Below are positions 32,761 through 42,355 of a DNA stretch of 64,000 nt, one piece after another. Made by a program: the position numbers and the translations under genes. The notes beneath the pieces were generated by a model. It ran no database searches, was not told the DNA's origin, and was given only the letters and a program-made list of their open reading frames with translations. Position 1 is the stretch's first letter, and each line of letters starts with the position of its first letter. Source of the DNA: Pseudomonas sp. DG56-2 (GTDB taxonomy: Bacteria; Pseudomonadota; Gammaproteobacteria; Pseudomonadales; Pseudomonadaceae). Where the stretch lies: the NCBI RefSeq assembly GCF_004803755.1, contig NZ_CP032311.1, positions 5,296,001 through 5,360,000 of the forward strand, written 5' to 3'.

Positions 32761-32888
32761 GGGTCTAGCCTCTTCAAACTGTAAATATGCGCCCAGGCCC
32801 GGTGGGGCGAGCGGCAATGAAAGAGCGGGATTATAACGTAAAGTGCGGGCGCCGGCTGGGCTCACTGCATTTGAGCCGACCGCCATTT

Positions 32889-33725
32889 CTACTCGGCGAT
32901 TAGCCAATCCATGCGCCAGCTTCCCTGGGTCTGCGCCAGCACCTGGGACAACCATGGCAGCAAGGCACGCAACTCTTCCTCCAGGCCCCACGGTGGGTTG
33001 GCAATGGCCAAGCCCGAGCCGTTCAGGCCCTGCGGGCTGTCCTGGGGATGCACATACAGCTCCACTCGCAGCAACTTCGGTGCGCCGGTGCTGGTCAGGT
33101 CCTGATAGAAGCGCACCAGTTGGCGCTGATCCTTGATCGGGTACCAGATCGCTGCGACCGTCTGGCGCATACGACTGATTGCCTCTTTCATGGCAACCGT
33201 ACAGCGCTTGAGCTCGTCAGCCTGCTCGAACGGCGGATCAATCAGCATCACCGCACGCTTTTCCTGCACCGGCAACAGCGCACGCGGAACGTGCCAGCCC
33301 TCACCCAGGTGCACGGCAACGCGCGGATCTTTCTTCATGTTGTCCTTGAGCATGGCCCCGTCTTCAGGGTGCTTCTCGTTGAGCAACACGCGATCCTGCT
33401 GGCGCGCCAGGCGCCGGGCCAACTCGGGCGAGCCCGGGTAGTAACGCAGCTCACCGTCAGGGTTCATCTTGCGCAGGATTTTCAGGTAATCCGCGGTAAC
33501 TTCCGGCAAGTCATCCCGCCCCCAAAGCCGGCCAACACCCTCCAACCACTCCCCGGTGCGCGTCGCCTGGTCGCCCTGCAGGTCGTACAACCCCAGGCCA
33601 GCATGAGTATCCAGGTAAGCGAACGGCTGTTCCTTGCGCGTCATCAGCGCAATCAGTCGGGTTAATACCAGGTGTTTGAAGACGTCGGCGTGGTTGCCGG
33701 CGTGAAAGGCGTGACGATAGTTCAT
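32889..33725 (-). CDS. rlmJ: 23S rRNA (adenine-2030-N6)-methyltransferase
   Basis: RlmJ (278 residues) methylates A2030 of 23S rRNA using S-adenosylmethionine. It has the family N-terminus MNYRHAFHAGNHADVFKH, motif I-like YLDTHAGLGLYDL, and the catalytic DPPF-type motif VMLIDPPFEQADE. The C-terminal part SGLAIANPPWGLEEEL is also typical. The ATG at 33725 follows AGGAG. It lies downstream of putP on the same strand with a hairpin between. Confidence 0.94.
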   Translation of the reverse strand: MNYRHAFHAGNHADVFKHLVLTRLIALMTRKEQPFAYLDTHAGLGLYDLQGDQATRTGEWLEGVGRLWGRDDLPEVTADYLKILRKMNPDGELRYYPGSPELARRLARQQDRVLLNEKHPEDGAMLKDNMKKDPRVAVHLGEGWHVPRALLPVQEKRAVMLIDPPFEQADELKRCTVAMKEAISRMRQTVAAIWYPIKDQRQLVRFYQDLTSTGAPKLLRVELYVHPQDSPQGLNGSGLAIANPPWGLEEELRALLPWLSQVLAQTQGSWRMDWLIAE

Positions 33726-33770
33726 GGCAACTCCTGCAAGACCGTGCAGTTTACCTTGCAAAACCGCCTT

Positions 33771-33798
33771 ATGGGAGCGGGCTTGCCCGTGATGCGAT
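33771..33798. repeat. Single REP-like half element
   Basis: The sequence atgggagcgggcttgcccgt with following gatgcgat matches the conserved half of the REP palindromes elsewhere in this window, without a partner arm. Confidence 0.5.
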
Positions 33799-33807
33799 CG
33801 ACTGAAA

Positions 33808-33849
33808 TGACAACGGCCCGACTACTGATAAGTAGCCGGGCCGTTGTCA
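33808..33849 (-). terminator. Hairpin downstream of putP
   Basis: The 13-base arms tgacaacggcccg and cgggccgttgtca, extended by a partial second stem, form a strong hairpin 20 bp past the putP stop. Only a short T-run (ATTTC) follows on the minus strand, so termination may be incomplete. Confidence 0.7.
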
Positions 33850-33868
33850 GGCACCGATCAAACCGACA

Positions 33869-35353
33869 TTACTTGCCAGCGTGATAGGCCGCATCGGCGT
33901 TTTCGAAACGCGTAACCATCGACTTGCTTGGGCTGCCGAACTTGCTGAATACGAAGATTGCCAGGCTGGCGAAAATGAAGCCTGGAATGATTTCGTACAG
34001 CCCCATGGTGTCGAATCGTTTCCACAGGATCACGGTTACTGCACCGACCACGATACCGGCCAACGCACCGTTACGGGTCATGCCTTTCCACAGTACCGAG
34101 ATCAGCACTACCGGACCGAAGGCCGCACCGAAACCAGCCCAGGCGTATGCCACCAGGCCCAGTACGCGGTTATCAGGATCGGCAGCCAGGGCGATGGCGA
34201 TCAGCGCAACGGCCAGCACCATCAGGCGACCCACCCATACCAGCTCAAGCTGGGAGGCGCTCTTGCGCAGGAAAGTCTTGTAGAAGTCTTCGGTCAGGGC
34301 GCTCGAGCACACCAGCAGCTGGCAGCTCAGGGTACTCATTACCGCCGCCAGGATGGCCGACAGCAGTACACCGGCGATCCATGGATTGAACAGGATCTTG
34401 GCCAGTTCGATGAACACACGCTCGTGGTTCTCGGTAACCGGGCCTGCAAGCTCCGGGTGCGCCGAGAAGTAGGCGATGCCGAAGAAACCAACAGCGCAGG
34501 TACCCGCCAGGCACAGGATCATCCAGGTCATGGAGATGCGACGGGCATTGGCGATGGACTTGACCGAGTCGGCGGCCATGAAGCGCGCCAGAATGTGCGG
34601 CTGGCCAAAGTAGCCCAAGCCCCAGCCCATCAGCGAGATGATGCCGATGAAGGTTGCGCCTTTGAACATGTCGAAGTTGCCAGCACCTTTGGCTTCAATG
34701 GCCAGGAAGGTGGTGTCGACACCGCCGGTGGCGATCAATACGATCACCGGGGTCAGGATCAGGGCAAAAATCATCAAAGTCGCCTGGACGGTATCGGTCC
34801 AGCTTACTGCCAGGAAGCCACCAACGAAGGTGTAGGCAATAGTCGCCGCAGCACCGGCCCACAGCGCGGTTTCATAGGACATGCCGAAGGTGCTCTCGAA
34901 CAGACGAGCGCCAGCAACGATGCCGGAAGCGCAGTAGATGGTGAAGAACACCAGGATAACGACGGCAGAAATAATGCGCAGCAGACCGCTGTTATCTTCG
35001 AAACGGCTGGCGAAGTAATCCGGCAGGGTCAGCGCGTCACCATTGTGTTCGGTCTGTACACGTAGACGACCGGCAACGAACAGCCAGTTCAGGTAAGCAC
35101 CGACGGTCAGGCCGATGGCAATCCAGGCCTCCGACAGACCCGACATATAGATGGCACCTGGCAGGCCCATCAACAACCAACCGCTCATGTCCGAGGCACC
35201 GGCCGAAAGCGCAGTCACCACGCTACCGAGGCTGCGGCCGCCGAGAATGTAGTCGGAGAGGTTGTTGGTGGCACGATAGGCCATGAAGCCGATCATCACC
35301 ATTGCTGCGATATAGATCACGAACGTGATCGTAATTGGATTGCTAAAACTCAT
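33869..35353 (-). CDS. putP: Sodium/proline symporter
   Basis: PutP (494 residues) belongs to the SSS family with about 13 transmembrane helices and imports proline with Na+. The helix-2 motif GASDMSGWLLMGLPG contains the Na+-binding Asp-Met-Ser-Gly segment, and YILGGRSLGSVVTALSAGA precedes it. The start at ATG 35353 gives the family N-terminus MSFSNPITITFV; the longer frame to 35437 runs into the control region. It is divergent from putA, whose product is expected to repress both genes when proline is absent. Confidence 0.96.
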   Translation of the reverse strand: MSFSNPITITFVIYIAAMVMIGFMAYRATNNLSDYILGGRSLGSVVTALSAGASDMSGWLLMGLPGAIYMSGLSEAWIAIGLTVGAYLNWLFVAGRLRVQTEHNGDALTLPDYFASRFEDNSGLLRIISAVVILVFFTIYCASGIVAGARLFESTFGMSYETALWAGAAATIAYTFVGGFLAVSWTDTVQATLMIFALILTPVIVLIATGGVDTTFLAIEAKGAGNFDMFKGATFIGIISLMGWGLGYFGQPHILARFMAADSVKSIANARRISMTWMILCLAGTCAVGFFGIAYFSAHPELAGPVTENHERVFIELAKILFNPWIAGVLLSAILAAVMSTLSCQLLVCSSALTEDFYKTFLRKSASQLELVWVGRLMVLAVALIAIALAADPDNRVLGLVAYAWAGFGAAFGPVVLISVLWKGMTRNGALAGIVVGAVTVILWKRFDTMGLYEIIPGFIFASLAIFVFSKFGSPSKSMVTRFENADAAYHAGK

Positions 35354-35707
35354 TGTTGCGCCCTGGCGTTTGTTTTTATGTAGTGACAGCCTTCGAGAAG
35401 GTTGCACCCAGGCCGCGAATCCTATGCAACAACGCAAAGTAGGTGCAACCTGTTTTTGCGCTCAAGTTGCACCTCGTCGGATTTTTTGCTCCGCCACGGC
35501 TTTTTGCTCCTTTTTGAAGCAAAAAGTCGGGGCGACAGAAGAAATTGCACCATAAACAGCCATTTTACTCGTGTGGTTTTAGCCACCGGACGAGTTGCAC
35601 TTTTTTCCTACACATTTTGGGTTGCACTAGGTTGCACCCGAATTCGAGCACGGCTAATCTTGGCGCCAGCTTAAGCCACAGCCCTGTGGCAATAATGAGG
35701 ATAAGAA
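35354..35707. promoter_or_regulatory. putP-putA divergent control region with PutA operator array
   Basis: This 354 bp gene-free region contains seven exact copies of GTTGCA: on the plus strand at 35401, 35466, 35594, 35621 and 35631, and on the minus strand at 35425-35430 and 35444-35449. Near matches occur at 35355 (GTTGCG) and 35544 (ATTGCA). GTTGCA is the known core that the PutA ribbon-helix-helix domain binds in E. coli. A 9-base inverted repeat ctttttgct / agcaaaaag lies at 35500-35526, and a further TTTTTTGCTCC copy starts at 35482. The putA ribosome site TGAGGA is at 35696-35701. Confidence 0.85.
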
Positions 35708-38700
35708 ATGGCGACGACCACCCTTGGGGTCAAACTTGACGACCCAACCCGTGAGCGACTCAAAGCAGCTGCGCAGTCCATTGACCGCACGCCGCATTGG
35801 TTGATCAAGCAAGCGATCTTCAATTACCTGGAGAAACTTGAGGGTGGCGCCACCTTGACCGAGCTCAACGGTCAGGCCATTGGTCACGGCGACGAAGCCG
35901 GCGAAGTACAGGGCGACCATAGCCACCAGTGCTTCCTCGAGTTCGCCGAAAGCATCTTGCCGCAATCGGTCCTGCGCTCGGCCATCACCGCAGCCTACCG
36001 CCGTCCTGAGCCGGAAGTGGTGCCGATGCTGCTCGAACAAGCACGTCTGCCGGTCGCCATGGCTGAAGCCACCAACAAGCTGGCCGCCGGCATCGCTGAA
36101 AAGCTGCGTAACCAGAAGAGCGCCGGTGGCCGCGCCGGTATCGTCCAGGGGCTGCTGCAGGAATTCTCCCTGTCGTCGCAGGAAGGCGTTGCACTGATGT
36201 GCCTGGCCGAAGCCCTGCTGCGCATCCCCGACAAAGGCACCCGCGACGCCCTGATCCGCGACAAGATCAGCACCGGTAACTGGCAGCCGCACCTGGGCAA
36301 TAGCCCGTCGCTGTTCGTCAACGCTGCTACCTGGGGCTTGCTGCTGACTGGCAAGCTGGTCTCGACCCACAACGAATCCGGCCTGACCTCCTCGCTGAGC
36401 CGCATCATCGGCAAGAGCGGCGAGCCGATGATCCGCAAGGGCGTCGACATGGCCATGCGCCTGATGGGCGAGCAATTCGTTACCGGCGAAACCATTGCCG
36501 AAGCCCTGGCCAACGCCAGCAAGTTCGAATCCAAGGGTTTCCGCTACTCCTATGACATGCTCGGTGAAGCGGCACTGACCGAGCACGACGCGCAAAAATA
36601 CCTGGCCTCCTACGAGCAGGCGATCCACTCGATCGGTAAAGCTTCCCACGGCCGCGGTATCTATGAAGGCCCGGGTATCTCGATCAAGCTCTCGGCGCTG
36701 CACCCACGCTACAGCCGCGCCCAGTACGAGCGCGTAATGGAAGAGCTGTACCCACGCCTGCTGTCGCTGACCCTGCTGGCCAAGCAATACGACATCGGCC
36801 TGAACATCGACGCCGAGGAAGCTGACCGCCTGGAGCTGTCGCTGGATCTGCTCGAGCGCCTGTGCTTCGAGCCACAGCTGACCGGCTGGAACGGTATCGG
36901 CTTCGTGATCCAGGCTTACCAGAAGCGCTGCCCGTACGTGATCGATTACGTCATCGATCTGGCTCGCCGCAGCCGTCATCGCCTGATGATCCGCCTGGTT
37001 AAAGGCGCCTACTGGGACAGCGAGATCAAGCGCGCCCAAGTCGAAGGACTGGAAGGCTATCCGGTATACACCCGCAAGGTGTACACCGACGTGTCCTACA
37101 TTGCCTGCGCGCGCAAATTGCTGTCGGTGCCTGAAGTCATCTATCCGCAGTTCGCCACCCATAACGCCCACACCCTGTCGGCCATCTACCACATTGCCGG
37201 TCAGAACTACTATCCAGGCCAGTACGAGTTCCAGTGCCTGCATGGCATGGGTGAGCCGCTGTACGAGCAGGTTGTCGGCAAGGTTGCCGATGGCAAGCTG
37301 AACCGCCCGTGCCGCGTGTACGCACCGGTCGGCACGCATGAAACCCTGCTTGCCTACCTGGTTCGTCGCCTGCTGGAAAACGGCGCCAACACCTCGTTCG
37401 TCAACCGTATTGCCGACCAGTCGATCTCGATTCAGGAACTGGTTGCCGATCCGGTCGCGACCATCGAGCAAATGGCCACTCAGGAAGGCAATTTCGGTCT
37501 GCCGCATCCGCGCATTCCACTGCCGCGCGATCTGTACGGTGCCGAGCGCGCCAACTCCGCCGGCATCGACATGGCCAACGAGCATCGCCTGGCGTCGCTG
37601 TCCTGCGCCCTGCTGGCCAGTGCCCACAATGATTGGAAAGCCGCGCCGATGCTTGGCTGCGCTTCCAGCGACGAAGCCGCTGCCCCTGTTCTGAACCCGT
37701 CCGATCACCGCGATGTGGTGGGACATGTGCAGGAAGCCACAGTCACTGACGTCGACAACGCCATTCAGTGCGCCCTCAATGCCGCGCCTATCTGGCAGGC
37801 CACGCCGCCCGCCGAGCGTGCCGCGATCCTGGAGCGCGCTGCCGACCTGATGGAAGCCGAAATCCAGCCGCTGATGGGCCTGCTCGCTCGTGAAGCGGGC
37901 AAGACCTTCGCCAACGCCATCGCCGAAGTCCGTGAAGCGGTCGACTTCCTGCGTTACTACGCCGTACAGGCCCGGAACGACTTCAGCAATGATGCCCACC
38001 GCCCACTGGGCCCTGTGGTGTGCATCAGCCCATGGAACTTCCCGCTGGCTATCTTCAGCGGCCAGGTCGCTGCTGCCCTGGCAGCCGGCAACCCGGTATT
38101 GGCCAAGCCAGCCGAGCAAACGCCACTGGTAGCAGCCCAGGCTGTACGCCTGCTGCTCGAAGCGGGTATCCCTGAAGGCGTGGTGCAGTTGCTGCCAGGC
38201 CGCGGTGAAACCGTCGGCGCCCGCCTGGTGGGTGATGATCGCGTCAAAGGCGTGATGTTCACCGGCTCCACCGAAGTTGCGCGCCTGTTGCAACGCAACA
38301 TTGCCGGTCGCCTCGACGCTCAAGGCCGTCCAATCCCACTGATCGCTGAAACCGGTGGCCAGAACGCAATGATCGTCGACTCCTCGGCGCTCACCGAACA
38401 AGTGGTCATCGACGTAGTGTCCTCGGCCTTCGACAGCGCCGGTCAACGCTGCTCGGCACTGCGCGTGCTGTGCCTGCAGGAAGACTCGGCCGATCGCGTT
38501 ATCGAGATGCTCAAGGGCGCCATGGCTGAAAGTCGCCTGGGTAACCCAGAGCGCCTGTCCGTGGATATCGGCCCGGTCATCGACGCCGAAGCCAAGGCCG
38601 GCATCGAGAAGCACATCCAGGGCATGCGCGACAAAGGTCGCTCGGTGTACCAGGTAGCAATCGCCGACGGCGAAGAGATCAAACGCGGCACCTTTGTAAT

Positions 38701-39661
38701 GCCAACGCTGATCGAACTGGAAAGCTTCGACGAACTGCAACGCGAGATCTTCGGCCCGGTACTGCACGTGGTGCGCTACAACCGCAAGAACCTCGACCAA
38801 CTGATCGAACAGATCAACGCTTCCGGTTACGGCCTGACCCTGGGTGTTCACACCCGGATCGACGAAACCATCGCCAAGGTCATCGACAACGTCAATGCCG
38901 GTAACGTCTATGTCAACCGCAACATCGTCGGTGCCGTGGTTGGCGTCCAACCGTTCGGTGGTGAAGGCCTCTCCGGTACTGGCCCGAAAGCAGGTGGCCC
39001 GCTGTACCTGTACCGCCTGCTGTCGACCCGTCCAGCCGATGCGATCGAAAAAACGTTCCAGCGCACTGATGGCGAGCACATCCCTGATACGCGTATGCGT
39101 GATGAGCTGAGCAAGCCCCTGCAAGCACTCAAGACCTGGGCGGCAAGCAACCAGCTGAACGACCTTGGCAGCCTGTGCGACCAGTTCGCCAAGCAGTCGC
39201 AGAGTGGTATCAGCCGTCTGCTGGCCGGTCCAACCGGTGAGCGCAATAGCTACACCATCCTGCCGCGTGAACACGTGTTGTGCCTGGCTGAAGTCGAGGC
39301 CGACCTGCTGACTCAACTGGCTGCGGTTCTGGCCGTTGGCAGCTCGGCGGTATGGCCGGAAGGTGAACTGAGCAAAACCCTGCGCAATCGTCTGCCCAAA
39401 GAAGTACAGGCTCGCATCACTTTGGTAGGTGACTGGACCAAGGATGAAGTCGTGTTCGACGCCGTCCTGCACCATGGTCATTCCGATCAGTTGCGCGCAG
39501 TCTGCGAGCAAGTGGCCAAGCGCGCCGGTGCAATCGTCGGTGTTCATGGCCTGTCGTCGGGTGAAACCTCGATTGCTCTGGAGCGTCTGGTGATCGAGCG
39601 CGCGCTGAGCGTCAACACTGCCGCAGCAGGTGGTAACGCAAGCTTGATGACTATCGGCTGA
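35708..39661 (+). CDS. putA: Trifunctional PutA: repressor, proline dehydrogenase, glutamate semialdehyde dehydrogenase
   Basis: PutA (1317 residues) oxidises proline to glutamate in two steps and represses the put genes. Residues 1-47 are a ribbon-helix-helix DNA-binding domain (TTLGVKLDDPTRERLKAAAQ). The FAD-dependent proline dehydrogenase barrel follows (about 260-570; MIRLVKGAYWDSEIKRAQ, HNAHTLSAI). The aldehyde dehydrogenase domain (about 640-1120) has GVMFTGSTEVA, Glu881 in AETGGQN and nucleophile Cys915 in AGQRCSALRVL. The C-terminal 200 residues are the usual lid/oligomerisation region. Start ATG 35708 has TGAGGA seven bases upstream. Regulation is expected through the GTTGCA array in front of it. 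Confidence 0.97.
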   Translation: MATTTLGVKLDDPTRERLKAAAQSIDRTPHWLIKQAIFNYLEKLEGGATLTELNGQAIGHGDEAGEVQGDHSHQCFLEFAESILPQSVLRSAITAAYRRPEPEVVPMLLEQARLPVAMAEATNKLAAGIAEKLRNQKSAGGRAGIVQGLLQEFSLSSQEGVALMCLAEALLRIPDKGTRDALIRDKISTGNWQPHLGNSPSLFVNAATWGLLLTGKLVSTHNESGLTSSLSRIIGKSGEPMIRKGVDMAMRLMGEQFVTGETIAEALANASKFESKGFRYSYDMLGEAALTEHDAQKYLASYEQAIHSIGKASHGRGIYEGPGISIKLSALHPRYSRAQYERVMEELYPRLLSLTLLAKQYDIGLNIDAEEADRLELSLDLLERLCFEPQLTGWNGIGFVIQAYQKRCPYVIDYVIDLARRSRHRLMIRLVKGAYWDSEIKRAQVEGLEGYPVYTRKVYTDVSYIACARKLLSVPEVIYPQFATHNAHTLSAIYHIAGQNYYPGQYEFQCLHGMGEPLYEQVVGKVADGKLNRPCRVYAPVGTHETLLAYLVRRLLENGANTSFVNRIADQSISIQELVADPVATIEQMATQEGNFGLPHPRIPLPRDLYGAERANSAGIDMANEHRLASLSCALLASAHNDWKAAPMLGCASSDEAAAPVLNPSDHRDVVGHVQEATVTDVDNAIQCALNAAPIWQATPPAERAAILERAADLMEAEIQPLMGLLAREAGKTFANAIAEVREAVDFLRYYAVQARNDFSNDAHRPLGPVVCISPWNFPLAIFSGQVAAALAAGNPVLAKPAEQTPLVAAQAVRLLLEAGIPEGVVQLLPGRGETVGARLVGDDRVKGVMFTGSTEVARLLQRNIAGRLDAQGRPIPLIAETGGQNAMIVDSSALTEQVVIDVVSSAFDSAGQRCSALRVLCLQEDSADRVIEMLKGAMAESRLGNPERLSVDIGPVIDAEAKAGIEKHIQGMRDKGRSVYQVAIADGEEIKRGTFVMPTLIELESFDELQREIFGPVLHVVRYNRKNLDQLIEQINASGYGLTLGVHTRIDETIAKVIDNVNAGNVYVNRNIVGAVVGVQPFGGEGLSGTGPKAGGPLYLYRLLSTRPADAIEKTFQRTDGEHIPDTRMRDELSKPLQALKTWAASNQLNDLGSLCDQFAKQSQSGISRLLAGPTGERNSYTILPREHVLCLAEVEADLLTQLAAVLAVGSSAVWPEGELSKTLRNRLPKEVQARITLVGDWTKDEVVFDAVLHHGHSDQLRAVCEQVAKRAGAIVGVHGLSSGETSIALERLVIERALSVNTAAAGGNASLMTIG

Positions 39662-39678
39662 TAGTCGGCGGCACCTCT

Positions 39679-39732
39679 ATCGCGGTGCAAGCCCTCTCCC
39701 ACCCAGCTGTGGGAGCAGGCTTGCACCGCGAT
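39679..39732. repeat. REP-type inverted repeat
   Basis: Arms atcgcggtgcaag and cttgcaccgcgat enclose inner arms ctcccac and gtgggag. It sits between the convergent putA and the membrane-protein gene. Confidence 0.8.
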
Positions 39733-39742
39733 GCTTTTGAAC

Positions 39743-40333
39743 CTACGCGTTGATCACTGACGACACCCAACCTGGGTCAACATGCACCGCGACAATCAGA
39801 AACCATGCCGGTATGCCGGGTAGAATCCAGAGCCAATTAAAAAATGAAAGCCGCGCATTGACCTCACCCTCGGGATCGCCCACGCAAAAATTTATGGCTT
39901 GTTGAATCCTCACAATCATAAATATCCGCACCACATCCAACGCCGACACAATAACCAAAGCCTCAATGGGCCTAAGGTCGATGGGGGCGCCTGTCACAAA
40001 TATGAGTAACGTACTCAGAATCAAGCCACCCACCAATGCCGGTGGCGACCACGCATAACTGCGCCCAGAAAGGCATATTTGTCGGTCAACTTTGGTTAGC
40101 AGACTGTATATAAAAAAAATCGAGAAGACAGTACGTACAATGGGTATGACGGGCTCCCCTGTCGCGCGCTGGTAAAGTACCCAGTTTCGATAAAAGCAAT
40201 AAATCCAATACATGCCAAAAGTAAAAATGGTCATGACGATCAGTTTGCGCAGCGATACAACGAAGAACTTAGGCCCATCGACCACGGTATTGGAAAGTTC
40301 TGGACTATTCGGGGAACTGCTACTTATTGACAT
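39743..40333 (-). CDS. Unrecognised multi-spanning membrane protein, AT-rich gene
   Basis: The protein has 196 residues. After a polar, Ser-rich start (SISSSSPNSPELSN) there are about four to five hydrophobic segments (near 38-55, 70-85, 100-118, 128-145, 168-188). I do not recognise the family; the FTFGMYWIYCFYRNW segment resembles DUF4234-like small membrane proteins. The gene is richer in A and T than its neighbours (for example runs such as taaaaaaaatcg on the reading strand side), suggesting later acquisition. The ATG at 40333 is preferred to a start at 40363 because no ribosome site supports the latter. It converges on putA. Confidence 0.6.
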   Translation of the reverse strand: MSISSSSPNSPELSNTVVDGPKFFVVSLRKLIVMTIFTFGMYWIYCFYRNWVLYQRATGEPVIPIVRTVFSIFFIYSLLTKVDRQICLSGRSYAWSPPALVGGLILSTLLIFVTGAPIDLRPIEALVIVSALDVVRIFMIVRIQQAINFCVGDPEGEVNARLSFFNWLWILPGIPAWFLIVAVHVDPGWVSSVINA

Positions 40334-40520
40334 CGGGAAGACCCTGTGCGATTGGCCCGGCATCTAACCAGTATCTAAAGTGAAGAATCTGTCCGACCGA
40401 TCCGCAGGAAAAGTAGGACTGCTCTGAACTGGTTTTAGCTCGCCATCAACCTCATCTATTAAACTGTGCAGCACCTGTCTCCCCGCCTAGACTCGGCCAT
40501 CCCCGAACAGGAATGCCGTC

Positions 40521-42323
40521 ATGTCCGAGACCCTGCTCTGCGCCCGCAACCTGGCCTTTGAACTCTACGAAGTGCTCGATGCCGAGGCCCTTACCCAACG
40601 CCCGCGCTTTGCCGAGCACAATCGCGAGACCTTTGACGCCGCCTTGAACACGGCACGCACCATCGCCGAGAAATACTTCGCGCCGCACAACCGCAAGGGC
40701 GACGAACATGAGCCGCGTTTCGAAAATGGCGAAGCGGTGTTGATCCCAGAGGTGAAGCCGGCAGTTGATGCCTTCCTTGAAGCCGGTTTCCTCAATGCCA
40801 GCCGCGACTTCCACGCTGGCGGCATGCAGTTGCCTACCCTGCTCTCACAAGCCTGCTTTGCCCATTTCCAGGCCGCCAACGCCGGAACCACGGCCTACCC
40901 GTTCCTGACCATGGGCGCGGCAAACCTGATCGAAAGCTTTGGTAGCGATGAACAAAAACACCTGTTTCTGCAGCCGATGATCGAAGGTCGCTATTTCGGC
41001 ACCATGGCCCTGACCGAACCACACGCTGGCTCTTCCCTGGCCGATATCCGCACCCGTGCCGAGCCGGCTGCCGATGGCAGCTATCGACTGCGCGGCAACA
41101 AGATCTTTATCTCCGGCGGTGATCACCCACTGTCGGAAAACATCGTGCACATGGTTCTGGCCAAACTGCCTGATGCACCAGCGGGGGTGAAGGGAATTTC
41201 CCTATTCATCGTTCCCAAGTTTCTGGTCAATACCGATGGCAGCCTGGGACCTCGCAACGATGTGCTCTTGGCAGGGCTATTCCACAAGATGGGGTGGCGC
41301 GGCACGACGTCGACGGCGCTGAATTTCGGCGACAACGGCGAATGCGTTGGCTATCTGGTCGGCAAGCCGCATCAGGGTCTGGCATGCATGTTCCAGATGA
41401 TGAACGAGGCGCGCATCGGTGTTGGTATGGGCGCGGTGATGCTGGGCTATGCGGGCTATCTGTATTCACTTGAGTACGCACGCCAGCGCCCGCAGGGACG
41501 CCTGCCGGACAACAAGGATCCGGCGGCCCCCGCCGTATCGATCATCGGGCACACTGATGTGAAACGCATGTTGCTGACGCAAAAAGCCTATGTTGAAGGC
41601 GCCTTCGACCTGGGCCTGTACGCAGCTCGGCTTTTTGATGAAACCCAGAGCGGCGAAACTGAAAGCCTGCGCCAGCAAGCCCATGAGCTGCTTGACCTGC
41701 TGACGCCGATTGTCAAATCCTGGCCTTCCGAGTTCTGCCTCAAGGCCAATGAACTGGCGATTCAGATCCTCGGTGGCCATGGCTACACCCGCGAATACCC
41801 GGTCGAGCAGTACTACCGCGACAACCGCCTGAACCCTATCCATGAAGGCACTCATGGCATCCAGTCACTTGATCTGTTGGGCCGCAAGCTGGCGCAGAAC
41901 GACGGCGCTGGTCTCAAGCAACTGGTACGCCTGATAGCCGGCACCTGCAAACGGGCAAGCGGCTATCCCGGCCTGGACCCTCTGCGTACCCCCCTCGAAA
42001 AGCTGCAGGTACACCTTCAGAGCGTCACCCTGGGGCTACTCACTGACTTGGCCCAAGGTCAGGTCAGCAGTGCCCTGGCCAACTCGGCGCTGTACCTCAA
42101 AGCCTTCGGTCACTGCGTGATTGGCTGGCGCTGGCTGGAACAAGCGATCCATGCCGAGCAAGGACTGGCTGGTGGCCAGCCCGCCGATCGCGACTTCTAT
42201 CAAGGCAAGCTTCAGGCCGCACGTTATTTCCTGACCTGGGAAGTGCCGGGCTGCCATAATGAGCTGGCATTGCTCGAGGCCCGCGACGACACCTGCCTGA
42301 GCATGCGCGACGAGTGGTTCTGA
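40521..42323 (+). CDS. Long-form acyl-CoA dehydrogenase
   Basis: The protein has 600 residues, longer than standard 380-residue acyl-CoA dehydrogenases and like the DmdC/FadE-type long family. The FAD/substrate region has MALTEPHAGSSLADIRTRAEP and RLRGNKIFISGGDH. ILGGHGYTREYPVEQYYRDNRLNPIHEGTHGIQ carries the FAD-binding helix and, in the NPIHEGTHG loop, the position usually holding the catalytic Glu. An extra N-terminal domain (about 1-80) and a C-terminal helical extension (about 470-600) are present. Substrate is unknown; it is followed by a TldD-like gene 32 bp downstream. Confidence 0.88.
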   Translation: MSETLLCARNLAFELYEVLDAEALTQRPRFAEHNRETFDAALNTARTIAEKYFAPHNRKGDEHEPRFENGEAVLIPEVKPAVDAFLEAGFLNASRDFHAGGMQLPTLLSQACFAHFQAANAGTTAYPFLTMGAANLIESFGSDEQKHLFLQPMIEGRYFGTMALTEPHAGSSLADIRTRAEPAADGSYRLRGNKIFISGGDHPLSENIVHMVLAKLPDAPAGVKGISLFIVPKFLVNTDGSLGPRNDVLLAGLFHKMGWRGTTSTALNFGDNGECVGYLVGKPHQGLACMFQMMNEARIGVGMGAVMLGYAGYLYSLEYARQRPQGRLPDNKDPAAPAVSIIGHTDVKRMLLTQKAYVEGAFDLGLYAARLFDETQSGETESLRQQAHELLDLLTPIVKSWPSEFCLKANELAIQILGGHGYTREYPVEQYYRDNRLNPIHEGTHGIQSLDLLGRKLAQNDGAGLKQLVRLIAGTCKRASGYPGLDPLRTPLEKLQVHLQSVTLGLLTDLAQGQVSSALANSALYLKAFGHCVIGWRWLEQAIHAEQGLAGGQPADRDFYQGKLQAARYFLTWEVPGCHNELALLEARDDTCLSMRDEWF

Positions 42324-42355
42324 GGGGGAACCACCGTACACACGGAGGTTCTTGC

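Noticed and set aside
35401-35640. The repeated hexamers between putP and putA as a CRISPR or tandem-repeat array
   Set aside because: Spacing is irregular, orientation is mixed, and repeats are only six bases long. They fit operator sites.
35654-39547. A 1297-codon open frame on the minus strand across all of putA
   Set aside because: It mirrors putA, whose coding strand has complete family motifs; high G+C with third-position bias produces long antisense frames. No ribosome site or recognisable domain.
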